Assembly: GCF_021395205.1 (NCBI RefSeq)
Contig: NZ_JAJVCS010000003.1
Span: 248,001 to 312,000, forward strand
Direction: 5' to 3'
DNA: 64,000 nucleotides
Source of the DNA: Polynucleobacter sp. IMCC 30228
Lineage (GTDB): Bacteria > Pseudomonadota > Gammaproteobacteria > Burkholderiales > Burkholderiaceae
The notes under the pieces are model-generated. The model did not search any database, was not told the origin of the DNA, and was given only the letters and a program-made list of their open reading frames with translations. Of the stretch, positions 37,225 through 47,348 are shown one piece after another. The translations under genes and the position numbers were made by a program. Position 1 is the first letter of the stretch. Each line of letters begins with the position of its first letter.

Positions 37225-38322
37225 ATGACTACACCAATTAGATTAACTGAATATGCCCATGGCGGGGGTTGTGGGTGCAAAATTTCCCCCAGTTTATTAG
37301 CAACAATTTTGCGTGATGTACCTTTGCCATTGCCCAATCCTAAATTGCTGGTTGGGAATGAATCGGCGGACGATGCAGCGGTATACCTCCTGAATGATCA
37401 GCAAGCATTAATAGCTACCACTGATTTTTTTACACCTATTGTTGATGACCCCTTCGATTTTGGGCGCATTGCGGCTACGAATGCGCTTTCAGATATTTAC
37501 GCCATGGGTGGTGAGCCAATTTTGGCTTTAGCCATTGTGGGAATGCCGATTGACAAATTGCCTGCGGAAACTATTGGGCGAATTCTGGCAGGGGGGCAAA
37601 GTGTTTGCTCTGCTGCGGGCATCACAATTGCTGGCGGCCATTCAATTGATACCCCCGAACCAATTTACGGCTTAGCGGTGATGGGCTTGGCGCATCCTCA
37701 GTTTGTTCGTAAAAATTGCAACGCCAAAGCAGGGGATAAATTAATATTAGCCAAACCACTAGGCATTGGTATTCTTTCTGCGGCCTTAAAAAATGCGGTG
37801 TTGAGTGATGATGCTTATGCTGAAATGCTGCGCTTGACGACGCAATTAAACAGTATTGGCGCAAGTATTGCGAAGTTGCAAGGCGTTACGGCCATGACCG
37901 ATGTAACTGGCTTTGGTTTGGCAGGTCATGCTCTTGAGATGGCTCGGGGAGCTAATTTGATATTACAACTTGATTTTGCAGCTATTCCCTTGATTACTTT
38001 GGCAGTTGACTATCTTAAGCAGGGATATTCAACTGGTGCAAGCTTGCGCAATTGGCAAAGCTACGGTGGTGAGATAGCGCTTAGCAATGCAGTAGGCCAT
38101 GAACAAGGGCTTTCAACTGCGCAAGTACAGACCCTGTTAACAGACCCTCAAACTAGTGGCGGACTGTTAATTAGTTGTACACCAGCTACTGCGCCACAGG
38201 TGCTGGCAACGCTAAATCAAGCGGGGTTTTGTGATGCTGGCCAAATAGGTCAATTTTTGACTAAGGAACCAGCCGCTGAGCTAAACAGCCCAGCCCCAGT
38301 AATGAAGCTAAAGGTTTATTGA
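37225..38322 (+). CDS. selD: Selenide, water dikinase
   Basis: Makes selenophosphate from selenide and ATP, the donor for selenocysteine and for 2-selenouridine in tRNA. The product is 365 residues from the ATG at 37225. The active-site loop [16 protein letters not shown] has cysteine where some homologues use selenocysteine. Nucleotide-binding segments [26 protein letters not shown] and [16 protein letters not shown] are all conserved, and [13 protein letters not shown] lies near the end. No selA, selB or mnmH (selenouridine synthase) lies in the window, so the pathway it serves is not shown here. Its end overlaps the parvulin gene by 7 bases. Confidence 0.95.
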   Translation: MTTPIRLTEYAHGGGCGCKISPSLLATILRDVPLPLPNPKLLVGNESADDAAVYLLNDQQALIATTDFFTPIVDDPFDFGRIAATNALSDIYAMGGEPILALAIVGMPIDKLPAETIGRILAGGQSVCSAAGITIAGGHSIDTPEPIYGLAVMGLAHPQFVRKNCNAKAGDKLILAKPLGIGILSAALKNAVLSDDAYAEMLRLTTQLNSIGASIAKLQGVTAMTDVTGFGLAGHALEMARGANLILQLDFAAIPLITLAVDYLKQGYSTGASLRNWQSYGGEIALSNAVGHEQGLSTAQVQTLLTDPQTSGGLLISCTPATAPQVLATLNQAGFCDAGQIGQFLTKEPAAELNSPAPVMKLKVY

Positions 38323-39122
38323 ATCTTTGCTTTTGCTCGTAGTTTTTTCATCATTTCAGCAAACTGCGCTTTTTGCCATGCTTCATCTGAAATAATCATT
38401 TGTTTAAGCTGATCTTTGACTTCATCAAAGCTAGGCACTTTTGCTTCGCGCGATTCATCGACTTTAATAATGTGCCAGCCAAATTGAGTTTTAACGGGCT
38501 TGTCGGTCATTTGGCCATTTTTTAAGCCCACCATGGCCTTAGAAAATTCAGGCACTAATGCTTTTTCGCCAACCCAACCTAAATCTCCGCCATTGGGGGC
38601 AGAGCCAGGATCTTTTGATTTTGCTTTAGCAATATCGGCAAACTTTGCGCCGCCTTTAATTTGAGCAATGATTGCTTTGGCATCGGCTTCTTTTTCGACC
38701 AAAATATGTTCGACGTGATATTCCTTGCCGCTGTATTGCGTTTTCATATTTTCATAAGCTGACTTTAAATCGGCCTCAGTAACCCCTTCCTTTTCGATGT
38801 ACTCTTGAAATACTGCGGCAACGAGGACACCAGTCTTGGATTGCTCAATTTGTTCGCGTACATCAGGGCGTTGCGCAACCCCAGTTTTATCGGCTTCTTG
38901 CAAAATGAGTTCACGAGTGATGAGCATCTCGCGACCTTGTTCACGAATTTTAGGATCATCGCCTTGGCCTGATTTTTTAATTAAAGCGTCTAGCTGTGCC
39001 GAGGGAATAGCTTTGCCATTCACAATTGCGGCATTTTGTGCATGCGCTAGGGGTATGGCAAAAGCAAGACAAATGGCGGAAAAGAGTAGGGCAAGGGGGG
39101 GATTTGAGCGTGTAAATGACAT
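38316..39122 (-). CDS. Periplasmic parvulin-type peptidyl-prolyl isomerase
   Basis: Periplasmic foldase of 268 residues. The signal peptide ends AHAQN. A SurA-like N-terminal helical region with ITRELILQEADKTGVAQRPD is followed by a single parvulin domain at about 133-240 (VEHILVEKEADAKAIIAQI, SKDPGSAPNGGDLGWVGEKA, KTQFGWHIIKVDESR). It is like PpiC-domain proteins of the Burkholderiales. It is last in the leftward run selO-msrB-yciB-bolA and starts 5 bases before the end of bolA's spacer. Confidence 0.9.
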   Translation of the reverse strand: MSFTRSNPPLALLFSAICLAFAIPLAHAQNAAIVNGKAIPSAQLDALIKKSGQGDDPKIREQGREMLITRELILQEADKTGVAQRPDVREQIEQSKTGVLVAAVFQEYIEKEGVTEADLKSAYENMKTQYSGKEYHVEHILVEKEADAKAIIAQIKGGAKFADIAKAKSKDPGSAPNGGDLGWVGEKALVPEFSKAMVGLKNGQMTDKPVKTQFGWHIIKVDESREAKVPSFDEVKDQLKQMIISDEAWQKAQFAEMMKKLRAKAKIQ

Positions 39123-39126
39123 GATC

Positions 39127-39408
39127 TTAAATGGCTTCTTCTGGGGTTAGGGCAACAATAGCTAAGGCGTGAATTTCAGTAGGAATGTGTTTCTGCAAAG
39201 CATCATACACCAGCCGGTGACGCGCTACGCGGGATAGACCGGTAAATTCTGGGGCAATTAAAGTGACGCGAAAATGGCCTCCACCACTTGCTGCACCAGC
39301 ATGCCCCGCATGCATATGGCTTTCATCTTCAATGTGTAAATTAGTTATGACAAACGCCGCCTCTAGGTCGGCAGTAAATTGTTGGATGCGTAATTGATTT
39401 GGGGTCAT
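39127..39408 (-). CDS. bolA: BolA family protein
   Basis: Small regulator and iron-sulfur partner of monothiol glutaredoxins. The product is 93 residues from the ATG at 39408, which overlaps the yciB stop (ATGA). The His-rich stretch [19 protein letters not shown] precedes [20 protein letters not shown] with the family helix and conserved His; the C-terminus has [14 protein letters not shown] longer reading from 39432 would run into yciB and has no support. Confidence 0.9.
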   Translation of the reverse strand: MTPNQLRIQQFTADLEAAFVITNLHIEDESHMHAGHAGAASGGGHFRVTLIAPEFTGLSRVARHRLVYDALQKHIPTEIHALAIVALTPEEAI

Positions 39409-39944
39409 GACTCGATATGCTTGCCAAGCCAAATACTTTGCAAAATAATGAAAACAACTAATAAACCCGTGCTGCCGAATAATTTAAAGTTGACCCAAGT
39501 ATCTTCAGAAAATTGGAAAGCAACATACAGATTTAAAAAGCCCATTGCTAAAAAAAAGAGCACCCAAGCTAAGTTAAGCTTACCCCACAAGGTATTCGCA
39601 TGCAATGGCTTAAGGGTAACCTGCTTACCCATGACAACTTGAATCCAATTTTTTTTAAAAAACTGCGCACTAATAAGTAGAACTGCAGCAAAGAGCCAAT
39701 ATAAAACGGTTGGTTTAAGTTGAATAAAAACTTTATTTTGTAGGAAGATAGTGAGGCCACCAAAGACGACAATCAATACTAAGCTAGCCCATTGCATGGC
39801 ATCGATTTTACGGTGGCGATAATAAACCCAAAGAATTTGCACGATCGTTGCCACCATCGCCACAATAGTTGCTGCATAAATATCAGCAAATTTAAAAGTA
39901 ATAAAAAATAAAATGACAGGAAATAAATCGAATAGAAATTTCAT
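39405..39944 (-). CDS. yciB: Inner membrane protein YciB (septation protein A family)
   Basis: Polytopic membrane protein of 179 residues, tied to cell-envelope and septation functions in E. coli. It opens with [20 protein letters not shown], and about five hydrophobic helices follow, including the conserved [20 protein letters not shown] and WVNFKLFG. No soluble domain is present. It is embedded in the msrB-yciB-bolA order, and its stop overlaps the start of bolA. Confidence 0.93.
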   Translation of the reverse strand: MKFLFDLFPVILFFITFKFADIYAATIVAMVATIVQILWVYYRHRKIDAMQWASLVLIVVFGGLTIFLQNKVFIQLKPTVLYWLFAAVLLISAQFFKKNWIQVVMGKQVTLKPLHANTLWGKLNLAWVLFFLAMGFLNLYVAFQFSEDTWVNFKLFGSTGLLVVFIILQSIWLGKHIES

Positions 39945-39949
39945 AAACT

Positions 39950-40366
39950 TTATTTCTTTTCTGTAATGGTTTGGGCATTTTGGCTAGGCTCAAACTTTAG
40001 TGATGCTGAATTGATGCAATAGCGTAAGCCAGTAGTATCGGTAGGACCATCATTAAATACGTGCCCTAAATGGGCGTCGCAATTGCCGCAACGCACTTCA
40101 GTACGCGTCATGCCATGGGTTGTGTCTTTGTGTTCGACGATAGCCTCTGCAACCATTGGCGCATCATAGCTAGGCCAACCGCAACCTGCATCGAATTTAC
40201 TGCTCGAAACAAATAAGGGGGTGCCACAACATACGCATTTGTATTCGCCTTGGTTCCAGTGATCCCAATACTTACCAGTAAAAGGGGCTTCAGTAGCGGC
40301 TTGGCGAGTGACGCGATATTCAATATCACTTAACTCTTTTTTATATTCTGCATCAGTTTTCTTCAT
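39950..40366 (-). CDS. msrB: Peptide-methionine (R)-S-oxide reductase
   Basis: Reduces methionine R-sulfoxide in proteins. The product is 138 residues and cytoplasmic. The zinc cysteines appear as CVCCGTPLF and [12 protein letters not shown]. The catalytic cysteine is in [11 protein letters not shown], a Cys form, not selenocysteine. Five bases separate its stop from the yciB start and it follows selO by 14 bases. Confidence 0.96.
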   Translation of the reverse strand: MKKTDAEYKKELSDIEYRVTRQAATEAPFTGKYWDHWNQGEYKCVCCGTPLFVSSSKFDAGCGWPSYDAPMVAEAIVEHKDTTHGMTRTEVRCGNCDAHLGHVFNDGPTDTTGLRYCINSASLKFEPSQNAQTITEKK

Positions 40367-40380
40367 ATCAATATCTCACT

Positions 40381-41883
40381 TTAAGAGGAGCAACTTACCG
40401 CAATGGCATTCAATTCGGGTGGGGGAGGTTGGGCATAAGCATCATATTCTAATTGCTCATCATACGGCTTACGCAAAATAGTGGCTAAGCGTGTTAATTC
40501 CGAAAAATCATCTGCTTGCGCTGCTTCGATAGCTGCTTGCGCTAAATGATTGCGCAGGATGAATTTGGGGTTAACTAGATTCATGCGTTGTTGGCGTTTT
40601 TGATCGTTGCTGTGTTCTTGCTGTAAGCGTGTTCGGTAGTGTTCAAGCCAGACATCAAAACCAGCGCGGTTCAAAAATAGGTCTCGTAAGGGGCTATTTT
40701 GATTGTTACTAGGTAGCGCACTGAGGTCGCCTAGATGTCGAAAAAATGTCGTGAAATCAATTTGGTTATCGTGCATTAATTGCAGTAAGGCCTCAATTAA
40801 AGCTACATCTTCAGATTGGATCTCAAGTAAACCTAGCTTTGCGCGAAAATGCCTCTCCCATGCGGTTTGATAAAGATCGGGATAAAGCGCAAGTGCGCTG
40901 CGTAGGGTGGTTTGCGCTGCATTGCTTAAGTCTGCTTCAGACTGAGTTGGGTTAGCTTGCTTTAATTCTTGCTCTATTAAGGGCAGCATTGCACTGGCAA
41001 GGCAGGCCATATTCCAGTGCAAAATTTGGGGTTGGCGCTGATAGCTGTAACGACCTCCCGCATCGGAATGATTGCAAATATGATTGATTTGAAATTGATC
41101 GAGAAAGCCAAACGGGCCGTAATCCATAGTTAAACCTAGCAAGCTAGTGTTATCTGTATTCAGTACCCCATGACAGAAACCAACCGCCTGCCATTGCGCT
41201 GCGAGTTCTGCGGTGCGAGCTGAAATTGCTTTAAATAAATCTAAATAGGGCGTTGTTGAGTCTGCACAAGCGGGATAGAAGTTACGAATTAAATCATCAG
41301 CAAGTATTTGTAGCTCTGCGTGCATTTGTAAGGAAGCGAAATGTTCGAAATGCCCAACGCGTAAAAAACTGGGGGCTAAGCGCGTACAGACTGCAGCAGT
41401 TTCAAGGGTTTCGCGTACCACTGTTTTTTTTGAGCCGACTACCGCTAAAGCACGGGTAGTGGGAATACCCAGGGCATGCATCGCTTCGCTACACAGATAT
41501 TCACGTATAGAAGAGCGCAGTACTGCGCGGCCATCACCCATGCGGGAATAGGGTGTTTTGCCAGCGCCCTTCAGTTGGATTTCTTGCCCTTGAATATCGC
41601 CCAATAAAATTGCCCGGCCATCGCCAAGCTGGCCTGCCCACATGCCAAATTGATGACCGCTATACGCAGTTGCCGTGGGCTCGCTGAATTGCCGATCGGC
41701 TACTTCTAAGGTGTTACCGGCTAATACTTGCAGCCATGCAGGGTCGCTTGGCAAGTGATCGGACGTGAGATTCAAGCCGATGAGTTTTGCCGCATCGGTA
41801 GAAAAAGCGACCCAATAGGGGTCGGGTAAAGGGGTAGGGGTGACGGTTTGCTTAACTGCTTCACCGCATAAAATAAATGCCAT
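40381..41883 (-). CDS. selO: Protein adenylyltransferase SelO (YdiU)
   Basis: Pseudokinase-fold enzyme that transfers AMP to Ser, Thr or Tyr in redox-stressed proteins. The product is 500 residues. Nucleotide-binding segments GQLGDGRAILLGD and KGAGKTPYSRMGDGRAVLRS are clear, with STREYL-like SIREYLCSEAM, and the metal site is in MDYGPFGFLDQF. The protein ends VSCSS: the Cys sits at the third position from the end, where the human homologue has selenocysteine. It is first in a leftward operon with msrB, linking protein repair to redox signalling. Confidence 0.95.
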   Translation of the reverse strand: MAFILCGEAVKQTVTPTPLPDPYWVAFSTDAAKLIGLNLTSDHLPSDPAWLQVLAGNTLEVADRQFSEPTATAYSGHQFGMWAGQLGDGRAILLGDIQGQEIQLKGAGKTPYSRMGDGRAVLRSSIREYLCSEAMHALGIPTTRALAVVGSKKTVVRETLETAAVCTRLAPSFLRVGHFEHFASLQMHAELQILADDLIRNFYPACADSTTPYLDLFKAISARTAELAAQWQAVGFCHGVLNTDNTSLLGLTMDYGPFGFLDQFQINHICNHSDAGGRYSYQRQPQILHWNMACLASAMLPLIEQELKQANPTQSEADLSNAAQTTLRSALALYPDLYQTAWERHFRAKLGLLEIQSEDVALIEALLQLMHDNQIDFTTFFRHLGDLSALPSNNQNSPLRDLFLNRAGFDVWLEHYRTRLQQEHSNDQKRQQRMNLVNPKFILRNHLAQAAIEAAQADDFSELTRLATILRKPYDEQLEYDAYAQPPPPELNAIAVSCSS

Positions 41884-41962
41884 GCAATGGACTCTAGCTT
41901 AACTTGAGCCTTTTTGCTGACCGCGCTAGAAAGCCTTATGCTATTGTGAATTTGGAGACCCT

Positions 41963-42448
41963 ATGACCACTGATGCTAATTTAACTGCCATTTCTAGCCA
42001 GCTAGCCCACTTAGGCGAAGAGCTGGATGTGCCATTCCTTAAATTATTAGGAGTACGCATTTTAAAAGCCGAAATGGGTCGTGGCGAAATTTTGCTCGCC
42101 TTACGGCCCGAGCATCAAAATACTTGGAATGTTGCGCATGGCGGCGTTTTACTAACGCTAATGGATGTGGCGATGGCCGTTGCAGCCCGTTCAGCAGATC
42201 CAGGCGATCGTAGTGTAGTAACAATTGAACTGAAGAATAATTTTTTGCAAGCGGCTAAGGGTATTTTGCGGGTGAAGGCAGATACCGTGCATGCCACCGC
42301 CACCATGGCATTTTGTGAGGCAAAGTTATACGATGATCAAGGGGCTATTTGTTGTATGGCTACAGGCACATTCAAGTTTCTTAAGCGCTTACCAACCCGT
42401 AATGCGCAGGGCGAACGGGTGATTGAAGTGGACGAACGTAAAGCGTAA
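41963..42448 (+). CDS. PaaI-type hotdog-fold thioesterase
   Basis: 161 residues. The hotdog core has NTWNVAHGGVLLTLMDVAMA with the HGG motif, then FLQAAKGILRVKADTVHATA. A C-terminal tail of about 20 charged residues (RNAQGERVIEVDERKA) extends beyond the fold. It is a clear paralogue of the protein at 3288-3704, with which it shares the HGG and helix segment. Substrate not deducible. It lies between leftward genes on both sides. Confidence 0.88.
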   Translation: MTTDANLTAISSQLAHLGEELDVPFLKLLGVRILKAEMGRGEILLALRPEHQNTWNVAHGGVLLTLMDVAMAVAARSADPGDRSVVTIELKNNFLQAAKGILRVKADTVHATATMAFCEAKLYDDQGAICCMATGTFKFLKRLPTRNAQGERVIEVDERKA

Positions 42449-42455
42449 GTGAGCG

Positions 42456-43313
42456 CTAGACCGAGAGGTTTGAACCCGAGGCTCCGATTAAGCCGCCCGT
42501 AACGACATCATGGCCAATCGTACCCTTGGCATCGAAGCGACGCTCAACCATTTCAAATGCGCCATCATGACGAACCCTTAAGATGGTGCTTGAGCGCGTG
42601 CCGTAATTTGGGGTCTGTATGAAAGCAGCTGACAAAGCCTTTTCCCATTCCATATTGACCCCAGTACTCGGTAATTCTTGATCACTAGCCTGATGTGTAT
42701 CGGCTAGCAAACGCAGATAGGGGTCGACATTTTTTAATTCGCCTTGATCCATTGCTAAGGCTTGTGCAAATGCGGCAATCCGATGATTGACTTTAGGCCA
42801 AGGGGTATCAAGCATGGCATTTGATAGTCCATACACACCAGCATCTAAGGCTTGTTTAGGATAGGTTTTGCGGGGTCGAATCGATTTGCCCATCATTAAG
42901 CGGTTACTAACCCAGTGCATTTCAGCATTAACGGGATCACTTAGATCAGCCATTAGTAAGTTAAAGCCGTTATATTGATCAAATTGTTTAGCGTGGTGTT
43001 CAATGAATGTATCAGGTCGATTGGCATTATTGAGGAATAACATCGGTAACTCACCGCGGGTTCTGGCATCAAGCCTTTTTTCACTCGGCGCTCTTACGTT
43101 AGTCAGCGCGGCAAAGCGACCTGTTTTAGTGAAGCCAAACCAAGTACCAGGATTACCAAGGACATCTGCGCGATCGCGGCCCGCTAAAAGATGCGGTTTT
43201 TCTGGCCACCAAGCCATTTTTTCGGTATCGCGTTCATAAAATTCATCGCGATTAGCAGCCACGACTAAAGCGTATTTAGGGTGAGATTTCCAAGCGAATA
43301 AAATGAGGCACAT
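42456..43313 (-). CDS. NRDE-motif protein of the TANGO2 family
   Basis: 285 residues. The N-terminus MCLILFAWKSHPKYALVVAA starts with a conserved Cys at position 2 and runs into NRDEFYERDTEK, the family's name motif. GTWFGFTKTGRFAALTNVRA and LLMADLSD follow. Cys 2 after Met removal is typical of N-terminal nucleophile-like hydrolases. The biochemical function is unsettled; animal homologues are linked to haem and lipid handling. It precedes the ygfZ gene end by 17 bases on the same strand. Confidence 0.88.
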   Translation of the reverse strand: MCLILFAWKSHPKYALVVAANRDEFYERDTEKMAWWPEKPHLLAGRDRADVLGNPGTWFGFTKTGRFAALTNVRAPSEKRLDARTRGELPMLFLNNANRPDTFIEHHAKQFDQYNGFNLLMADLSDPVNAEMHWVSNRLMMGKSIRPRKTYPKQALDAGVYGLSNAMLDTPWPKVNHRIAAFAQALAMDQGELKNVDPYLRLLADTHQASDQELPSTGVNMEWEKALSAAFIQTPNYGTRSSTILRVRHDGAFEMVERRFDAKGTIGHDVVTGGLIGASGSNLSV

Positions 43314-43330
43314 AACGATAATATGCCAGA

Positions 43331-44377
43331 TTAAATTTCTAGCAAGGGGTAAGGCAATTTTTCCCCCAAAAATAACAGTGGCCCATTCGCCGTGCCCAAA
43401 TGTAAATGCTCGGTAGGAATTGCGAGCGTGCTATGAACTAACTCGGACTTACATTCGATCTGAAAACAGACCTGCTCTGCATTAAATGGATTGGGGGCAG
43501 ATAGAACCGCCATTCCAGCAGGCTGGGTAGGATCTTGAGAATGAAAAATTTCTACCCCTGGTTGCACAAGGGCGGGGCTCACTTTCAGTGATTTGCTATC
43601 ACTATAGGCTAAGTACAAACGCCGTTTGATAACTCCGCGATATTGGCTACGTGCGACAATTTCTTGGCCGGGATAACAACCCTTTTTAAAATCAACGCCA
43701 TACACCGATTCAAAATTAATCATTTGCGGCACAAATTGATCTTGAGTGGACAACACAATGCGCGGTATAGCGCTCATGACTTCAAGAAAGTTCCACATGT
43801 CAGCAGCGTGATTTGCACATTCAATAGAACTCGGCTCGCTAGGAGTTACGGGAATAGCCATTAGAGAACGGGTAAAAGAAAGTCTGAGATCTTCAGCCAT
43901 GATTTGAGAAGGGGGCAGCGATAAAATCACTGCCTCATTTGGAAGCCCTAGAGCGCTACCAGGGTTGAGGTTCCCCTCGCCTAGCTGTTGCCAACTGCCT
44001 TTAATTAGCCATTCATTGCTCACGTCACGCACTTGTACTTTAGCGCGTAAGACATACATGGCCAAACGTTTCGCAAAAGCAGCAGCAATATCCTTCGAAA
44101 GAAATAAAAAATAGCTTGGCTCTGCGGCTTGCTGCAAAATTAGCCAGCCACTTGCTAATAAACGGCCTTTAGGGGTGCAGTAGCCCATGAGCCGAACTTC
44201 TTGAGGTCCTGTCGCCACCTTGCCTGGTGGTATCGCTGTTAAGCCCTCGACGGAATTGGTAAGTTGATTTTGCAAAAAATGGCTGGCATCTAGCCCTTGA
44301 ATACAGATTAAGCCCCACTGATCTAAAGTAGCAGAGCCAGCGGCAAGGGTTGGGTTATTTATTGAGGAAAGAGTCAT
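43331..44377 (-). CDS. ygfZ: Folate-binding Fe-S cluster repair protein YgfZ
   Basis: Tetrahydrofolate-dependent protein used in repair of some Fe-S enzymes. The product is 348 residues. The hallmark KGCYPGQEIVARSQYRG with its conserved Cys lies near residue 235. The GcvT-like fold shows IQGLDASHFLQNQLTNSVEG at the start. It is divergent from mltG, separated by 20 bases. Confidence 0.94.
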   Translation of the reverse strand: MTLSSINNPTLAAGSATLDQWGLICIQGLDASHFLQNQLTNSVEGLTAIPPGKVATGPQEVRLMGYCTPKGRLLASGWLILQQAAEPSYFLFLSKDIAAAFAKRLAMYVLRAKVQVRDVSNEWLIKGSWQQLGEGNLNPGSALGLPNEAVILSLPPSQIMAEDLRLSFTRSLMAIPVTPSEPSSIECANHAADMWNFLEVMSAIPRIVLSTQDQFVPQMINFESVYGVDFKKGCYPGQEIVARSQYRGVIKRRLYLAYSDSKSLKVSPALVQPGVEIFHSQDPTQPAGMAVLSAPNPFNAEQVCFQIECKSELVHSTLAIPTEHLHLGTANGPLLFLGEKLPYPLLEI

Positions 44378-44397
44378 TCTGCTTTTATCATAGCCTG

Positions 44398-45462
44398 ATG
44401 CACAAAAAATGTCCTAAAAGCAATTATTTCAAATCGATTGCTTTAATTCTGCTGGTCTTGTTGATTTTATTTTATGTGAACATATTTACCTTTGGCCTTG
44501 TGCCCACGCGCGCGCAATTTACCGGTGGGGCAGCCCAAGAGCCATGGCGCATTCGGATCGCGCCGCAATCGGGGGTGCACAGCATTGCCAAACAGCTGCA
44601 GGCACAGGGCATTGGCGTAAATCCTTGGTTTTTTCAACTCGCCGCTCGCGCTCTTTGGGTCGGTGCTAAATTAAAGCCTGGGACTTATTTATTTCCAGTG
44701 GGCGCAAGCACCAGTGACGTTTTATTGCAAATGGCGCGGGGTGATCGGGTGCGTGAAACCCTTAGCATTATTCCAGGAATGACGATTTGGCAACTGCGTG
44801 CTGTCATTGATGCTAATCCAGCCTTAGACCATCAAACGCAAGGCTTAAATAATCAAGCATTGTTGAAGAAATTAAATCTCAATTATCCCAGCGGCGAGGG
44901 ACTTTTTTACCCCGATACCTATGTGTTTGATCCCGGCGAAAGTGATTTAATCATTTATCAACTAGCGGCTAGTGCAATGCAAAAACAATTGCAGTTGGCA
45001 TGGCAGCAACGTACCCCTCAAATTGCCGTGTCCAACCCCTATGCCTTATTAATTTTGGCTTCCATTATTGAAAAAGAAACTGGTCAAGCCGCTGATCGTG
45101 GCTTAGTTGCAGCGGTATTCGATAATCGCCTGCGAAAGGGTATGCTGCTTCAAACTGATCCAACCGTCATCTATGGCATAGGCCCAAAATTTGATGGGAA
45201 TTTACGTAAATCGGATTTGCGCCGCGACAATCCCTACAATACTTATATGCGCCGCGGATTACCCCCAACCCCTATTGCTATGCCCAGTCGAGAGTCGCTA
45301 TTTGCAGCTGCTGGGCCCGCTAAGAGTAGTGCGCTTTATTTTGTGGCCAAAGGCGATGGCAGCAGCTATTTTTCAACTTCCCTACCTGAGCACGAACGCG
45401 CTGTAACCCAATATCAACGATTGCCAGCAAAAGCGGCAACTACCTTACCCAGTAAACCGTAA
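44398..45462 (+). CDS. mltG: Endolytic peptidoglycan transglycosylase MltG
   Basis: Inner-membrane enzyme that cuts nascent glycan strands. The product is 354 residues from the ATG at 44398; an earlier start at 44350 would lie inside the ygfZ promoter. The N-terminal helix is SIALILLVLLILFYVNIF, followed by a LysM-like stretch. The catalytic glutamate is in LILASIIEKETGQAADRG, and NPYNTYMRRGLPPTPIAMPS is conserved. tmk and holB follow, the standard mltG-tmk-holB arrangement. Confidence 0.95.
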   Translation: MHKKCPKSNYFKSIALILLVLLILFYVNIFTFGLVPTRAQFTGGAAQEPWRIRIAPQSGVHSIAKQLQAQGIGVNPWFFQLAARALWVGAKLKPGTYLFPVGASTSDVLLQMARGDRVRETLSIIPGMTIWQLRAVIDANPALDHQTQGLNNQALLKKLNLNYPSGEGLFYPDTYVFDPGESDLIIYQLAASAMQKQLQLAWQQRTPQIAVSNPYALLILASIIEKETGQAADRGLVAAVFDNRLRKGMLLQTDPTVIYGIGPKFDGNLRKSDLRRDNPYNTYMRRGLPPTPIAMPSRESLFAAAGPAKSSALYFVAKGDGSSYFSTSLPEHERAVTQYQRLPAKAATTLPSKP

Positions 45463-45492
45463 TTTCACTAGACCACCATTATTTTTACCCGC

Positions 45493-46125
45493 ATGCAGAA
45501 TCAACCTGGTTTTTTTATAAGCTTTGAAGGCATCGATGGCGCCGGTAAAAGCACGCACATTGAAGCGTATGCCAATTTTTTACGTGCTAAATTTCCGGCA
45601 CGTAAGGTGCTAGTTACCCGTGAGCCTGGTGGCACCACTTTGGGCGAGCAATTAAGAATGCTGCTACTCGATGCACCAATGGATCTTGAAACAGAAGCCT
45701 TGTTGATGTTTGCGGCTCGGCGAGAGCATTTAGCCCAGATCATCGAACCGGCCCTTGCGGCGGGAAAAATTGTTATTTCAGATCGTTTTACCGATGCCAG
45801 CTTTGCTTACCAAAGTGGGGGGAGGGGCTTAAGCGTTGAAAAACTCAGCCAACTCGAACAATGGGTACAAAGCAGGGCAGGGAAGCTCTTGCAGCCTAAT
45901 CTGACTTTCTTATTTGATTTGCCCAGTGAAGTTGCAGAAGCGAGGCGCTCACAGGCAAGAACGCCAGATAAATTTGAACGTCTGGACCTCGCCTTTTTTG
46001 AACGCGTTCGCCAAGAGTATCTGCGGCGTGCAGGAGCAGAACCTGAGCGTTTTCGTGTTTTAGATGCGCGCGACACCCCTGAGGTAATCTGGAAAAAGCT
46101 TCAAAATATTGATGTAAATATATGA
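45493..46125 (+). CDS. tmk: Thymidylate kinase
   Basis: Phosphorylates dTMP to dTDP. The product is 210 residues. P-loop [16 protein letters not shown] and the dTMP-binding [14 protein letters not shown] with [17 protein letters not shown] are clear. LIDs region [20 protein letters not shown] follows. Second gene of the mltG-tmk-holB-tatD run. Confidence 0.96.
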   Translation: MQNQPGFFISFEGIDGAGKSTHIEAYANFLRAKFPARKVLVTREPGGTTLGEQLRMLLLDAPMDLETEALLMFAARREHLAQIIEPALAAGKIVISDRFTDASFAYQSGGRGLSVEKLSQLEQWVQSRAGKLLQPNLTFLFDLPSEVAEARRSQARTPDKFERLDLAFFERVRQEYLRRAGAEPERFRVLDARDTPEVIWKKLQNIDVNI

Positions 46126-46184
46126 TTTATATGCATAATTTTATTATTAATTTTAACTATAATAGCTAACAATGAATAAAAGCT

Positions 46185-47321
46185 ATGAGCCTTAATCAAC
46201 CCATTGCTCCTTGGCTACAAGGCCTATGGGGCGAATTACCTTTCGCCGCCTTTCCCCATGCAGTGCTTATTTATGGGCAAGCAGGTATTGGCAAATATGA
46301 TTTTGCGATCCATCTTGCCCAAGCCTTATTGTGTGAATGCGCAGAACCCAATATTAGTAAGCCTTGCCAGCAATGTGAGGCATGTCGGTGGTTTGCCACT
46401 GGCAATCACCCCGATTTCATGGCGCTCGTTCCTGAAATACAGCATAAGTATTTGCCCCAAGCAGCACTCGAAGGCGGTCAAGCCGATGCACCAGTGCGAA
46501 CTACTAAAGCCCGCGATGATGAAGCCGATGCGGAAGCGACCGATAAAAAAGAAAAGCGTTTTATTGCTATCGCTGAAGCACGTAGCGTTATTAGCTCATT
46601 GGGGCTCGGTAGCCACCGAGGAGGTAATCGGGTGATCTTAGTTTCGCCCCTGGAGCAATTAAAGCCCGATGCAGCCAATACCTTACTTAAGTCTTTGGAA
46701 GAGCCGCCACCCCAAACTATTTTTATTTTAGTGGCCGCTAGACTTGATCGGGTTCTGCCAACCATTCGCTCGCGCTGCCGACTCTTGCAAGCACCAAAGC
46801 CTGAGCGCGCCATTGGGCTTAGTTGGCTGCAAAATAAACTCGCTACCGAAAAACTCAACGCAATATCTACAGCTGAAATAGAGGCGCTTTATGATGAATT
46901 CGGCGGTGCCCCATTTACCGTTTATGAAACCCTGCTAGCTAGAAGTAGTGAAGACGAAAAAGATGAGTTGCTGCTGGGTGCCTTGGCCACAAAAAGTTTG
47001 TTACAGGGCCTAGCAAATGGAATTCAGATTGATTGGCTTAGTATTGCCGAAAAAATTCATAAAGCGCCTGTTCCCATTTTATTAATCACTTTGCAACGCT
47101 GGTGTGCAGACCTACAAGGGCTTTCGCAAGCGAATGTGGTGCGTTATTACCCTAAGCACACTGAGGTCTTGAAGGTGCTAGCCAAGCAAGTGCGTCTAGT
47201 AAAATTAATGCGCTGGTGGAAAATGCTCTTACAAGCTCGGCGCCATGAAAATCATCCCCTTGCTACGCGCATACAAATGGAAGCCTTGTTGCTGCAATAC
47301 CAAAATATTTTTAGCGATTGA
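46185..47321 (+). CDS. holB: DNA polymerase III delta-prime subunit
   Basis: Part of the clamp loader that places the sliding clamp on DNA. The product is 378 residues. A degenerate P-loop GQAGIGKYDFAIHLA precedes the zinc-finger Cys set CECAEPNISKPCQQCEAC, and the SRC motif is in VLPTIRSRCRLLQAP. A charged insert around residues 100-125 (RTTKARDDEADAEATDKKEK) is longer than in E. coli. A TATAAT hexamer at 46158-46163 in AT-rich DNA just upstream could be an internal promoter, but no matching -35 box is clear. Confidence 0.93.
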   Translation: MSLNQPIAPWLQGLWGELPFAAFPHAVLIYGQAGIGKYDFAIHLAQALLCECAEPNISKPCQQCEACRWFATGNHPDFMALVPEIQHKYLPQAALEGGQADAPVRTTKARDDEADAEATDKKEKRFIAIAEARSVISSLGLGSHRGGNRVILVSPLEQLKPDAANTLLKSLEEPPPQTIFILVAARLDRVLPTIRSRCRLLQAPKPERAIGLSWLQNKLATEKLNAISTAEIEALYDEFGGAPFTVYETLLARSSEDEKDELLLGALATKSLLQGLANGIQIDWLSIAEKIHKAPVPILLITLQRWCADLQGLSQANVVRYYPKHTEVLKVLAKQVRLVKLMRWWKMLLQARRHENHPLATRIQMEALLLQYQNIFSD

Positions 47322-47348
47322 ACTATCAAAATATGTTGATTGGCCCTG

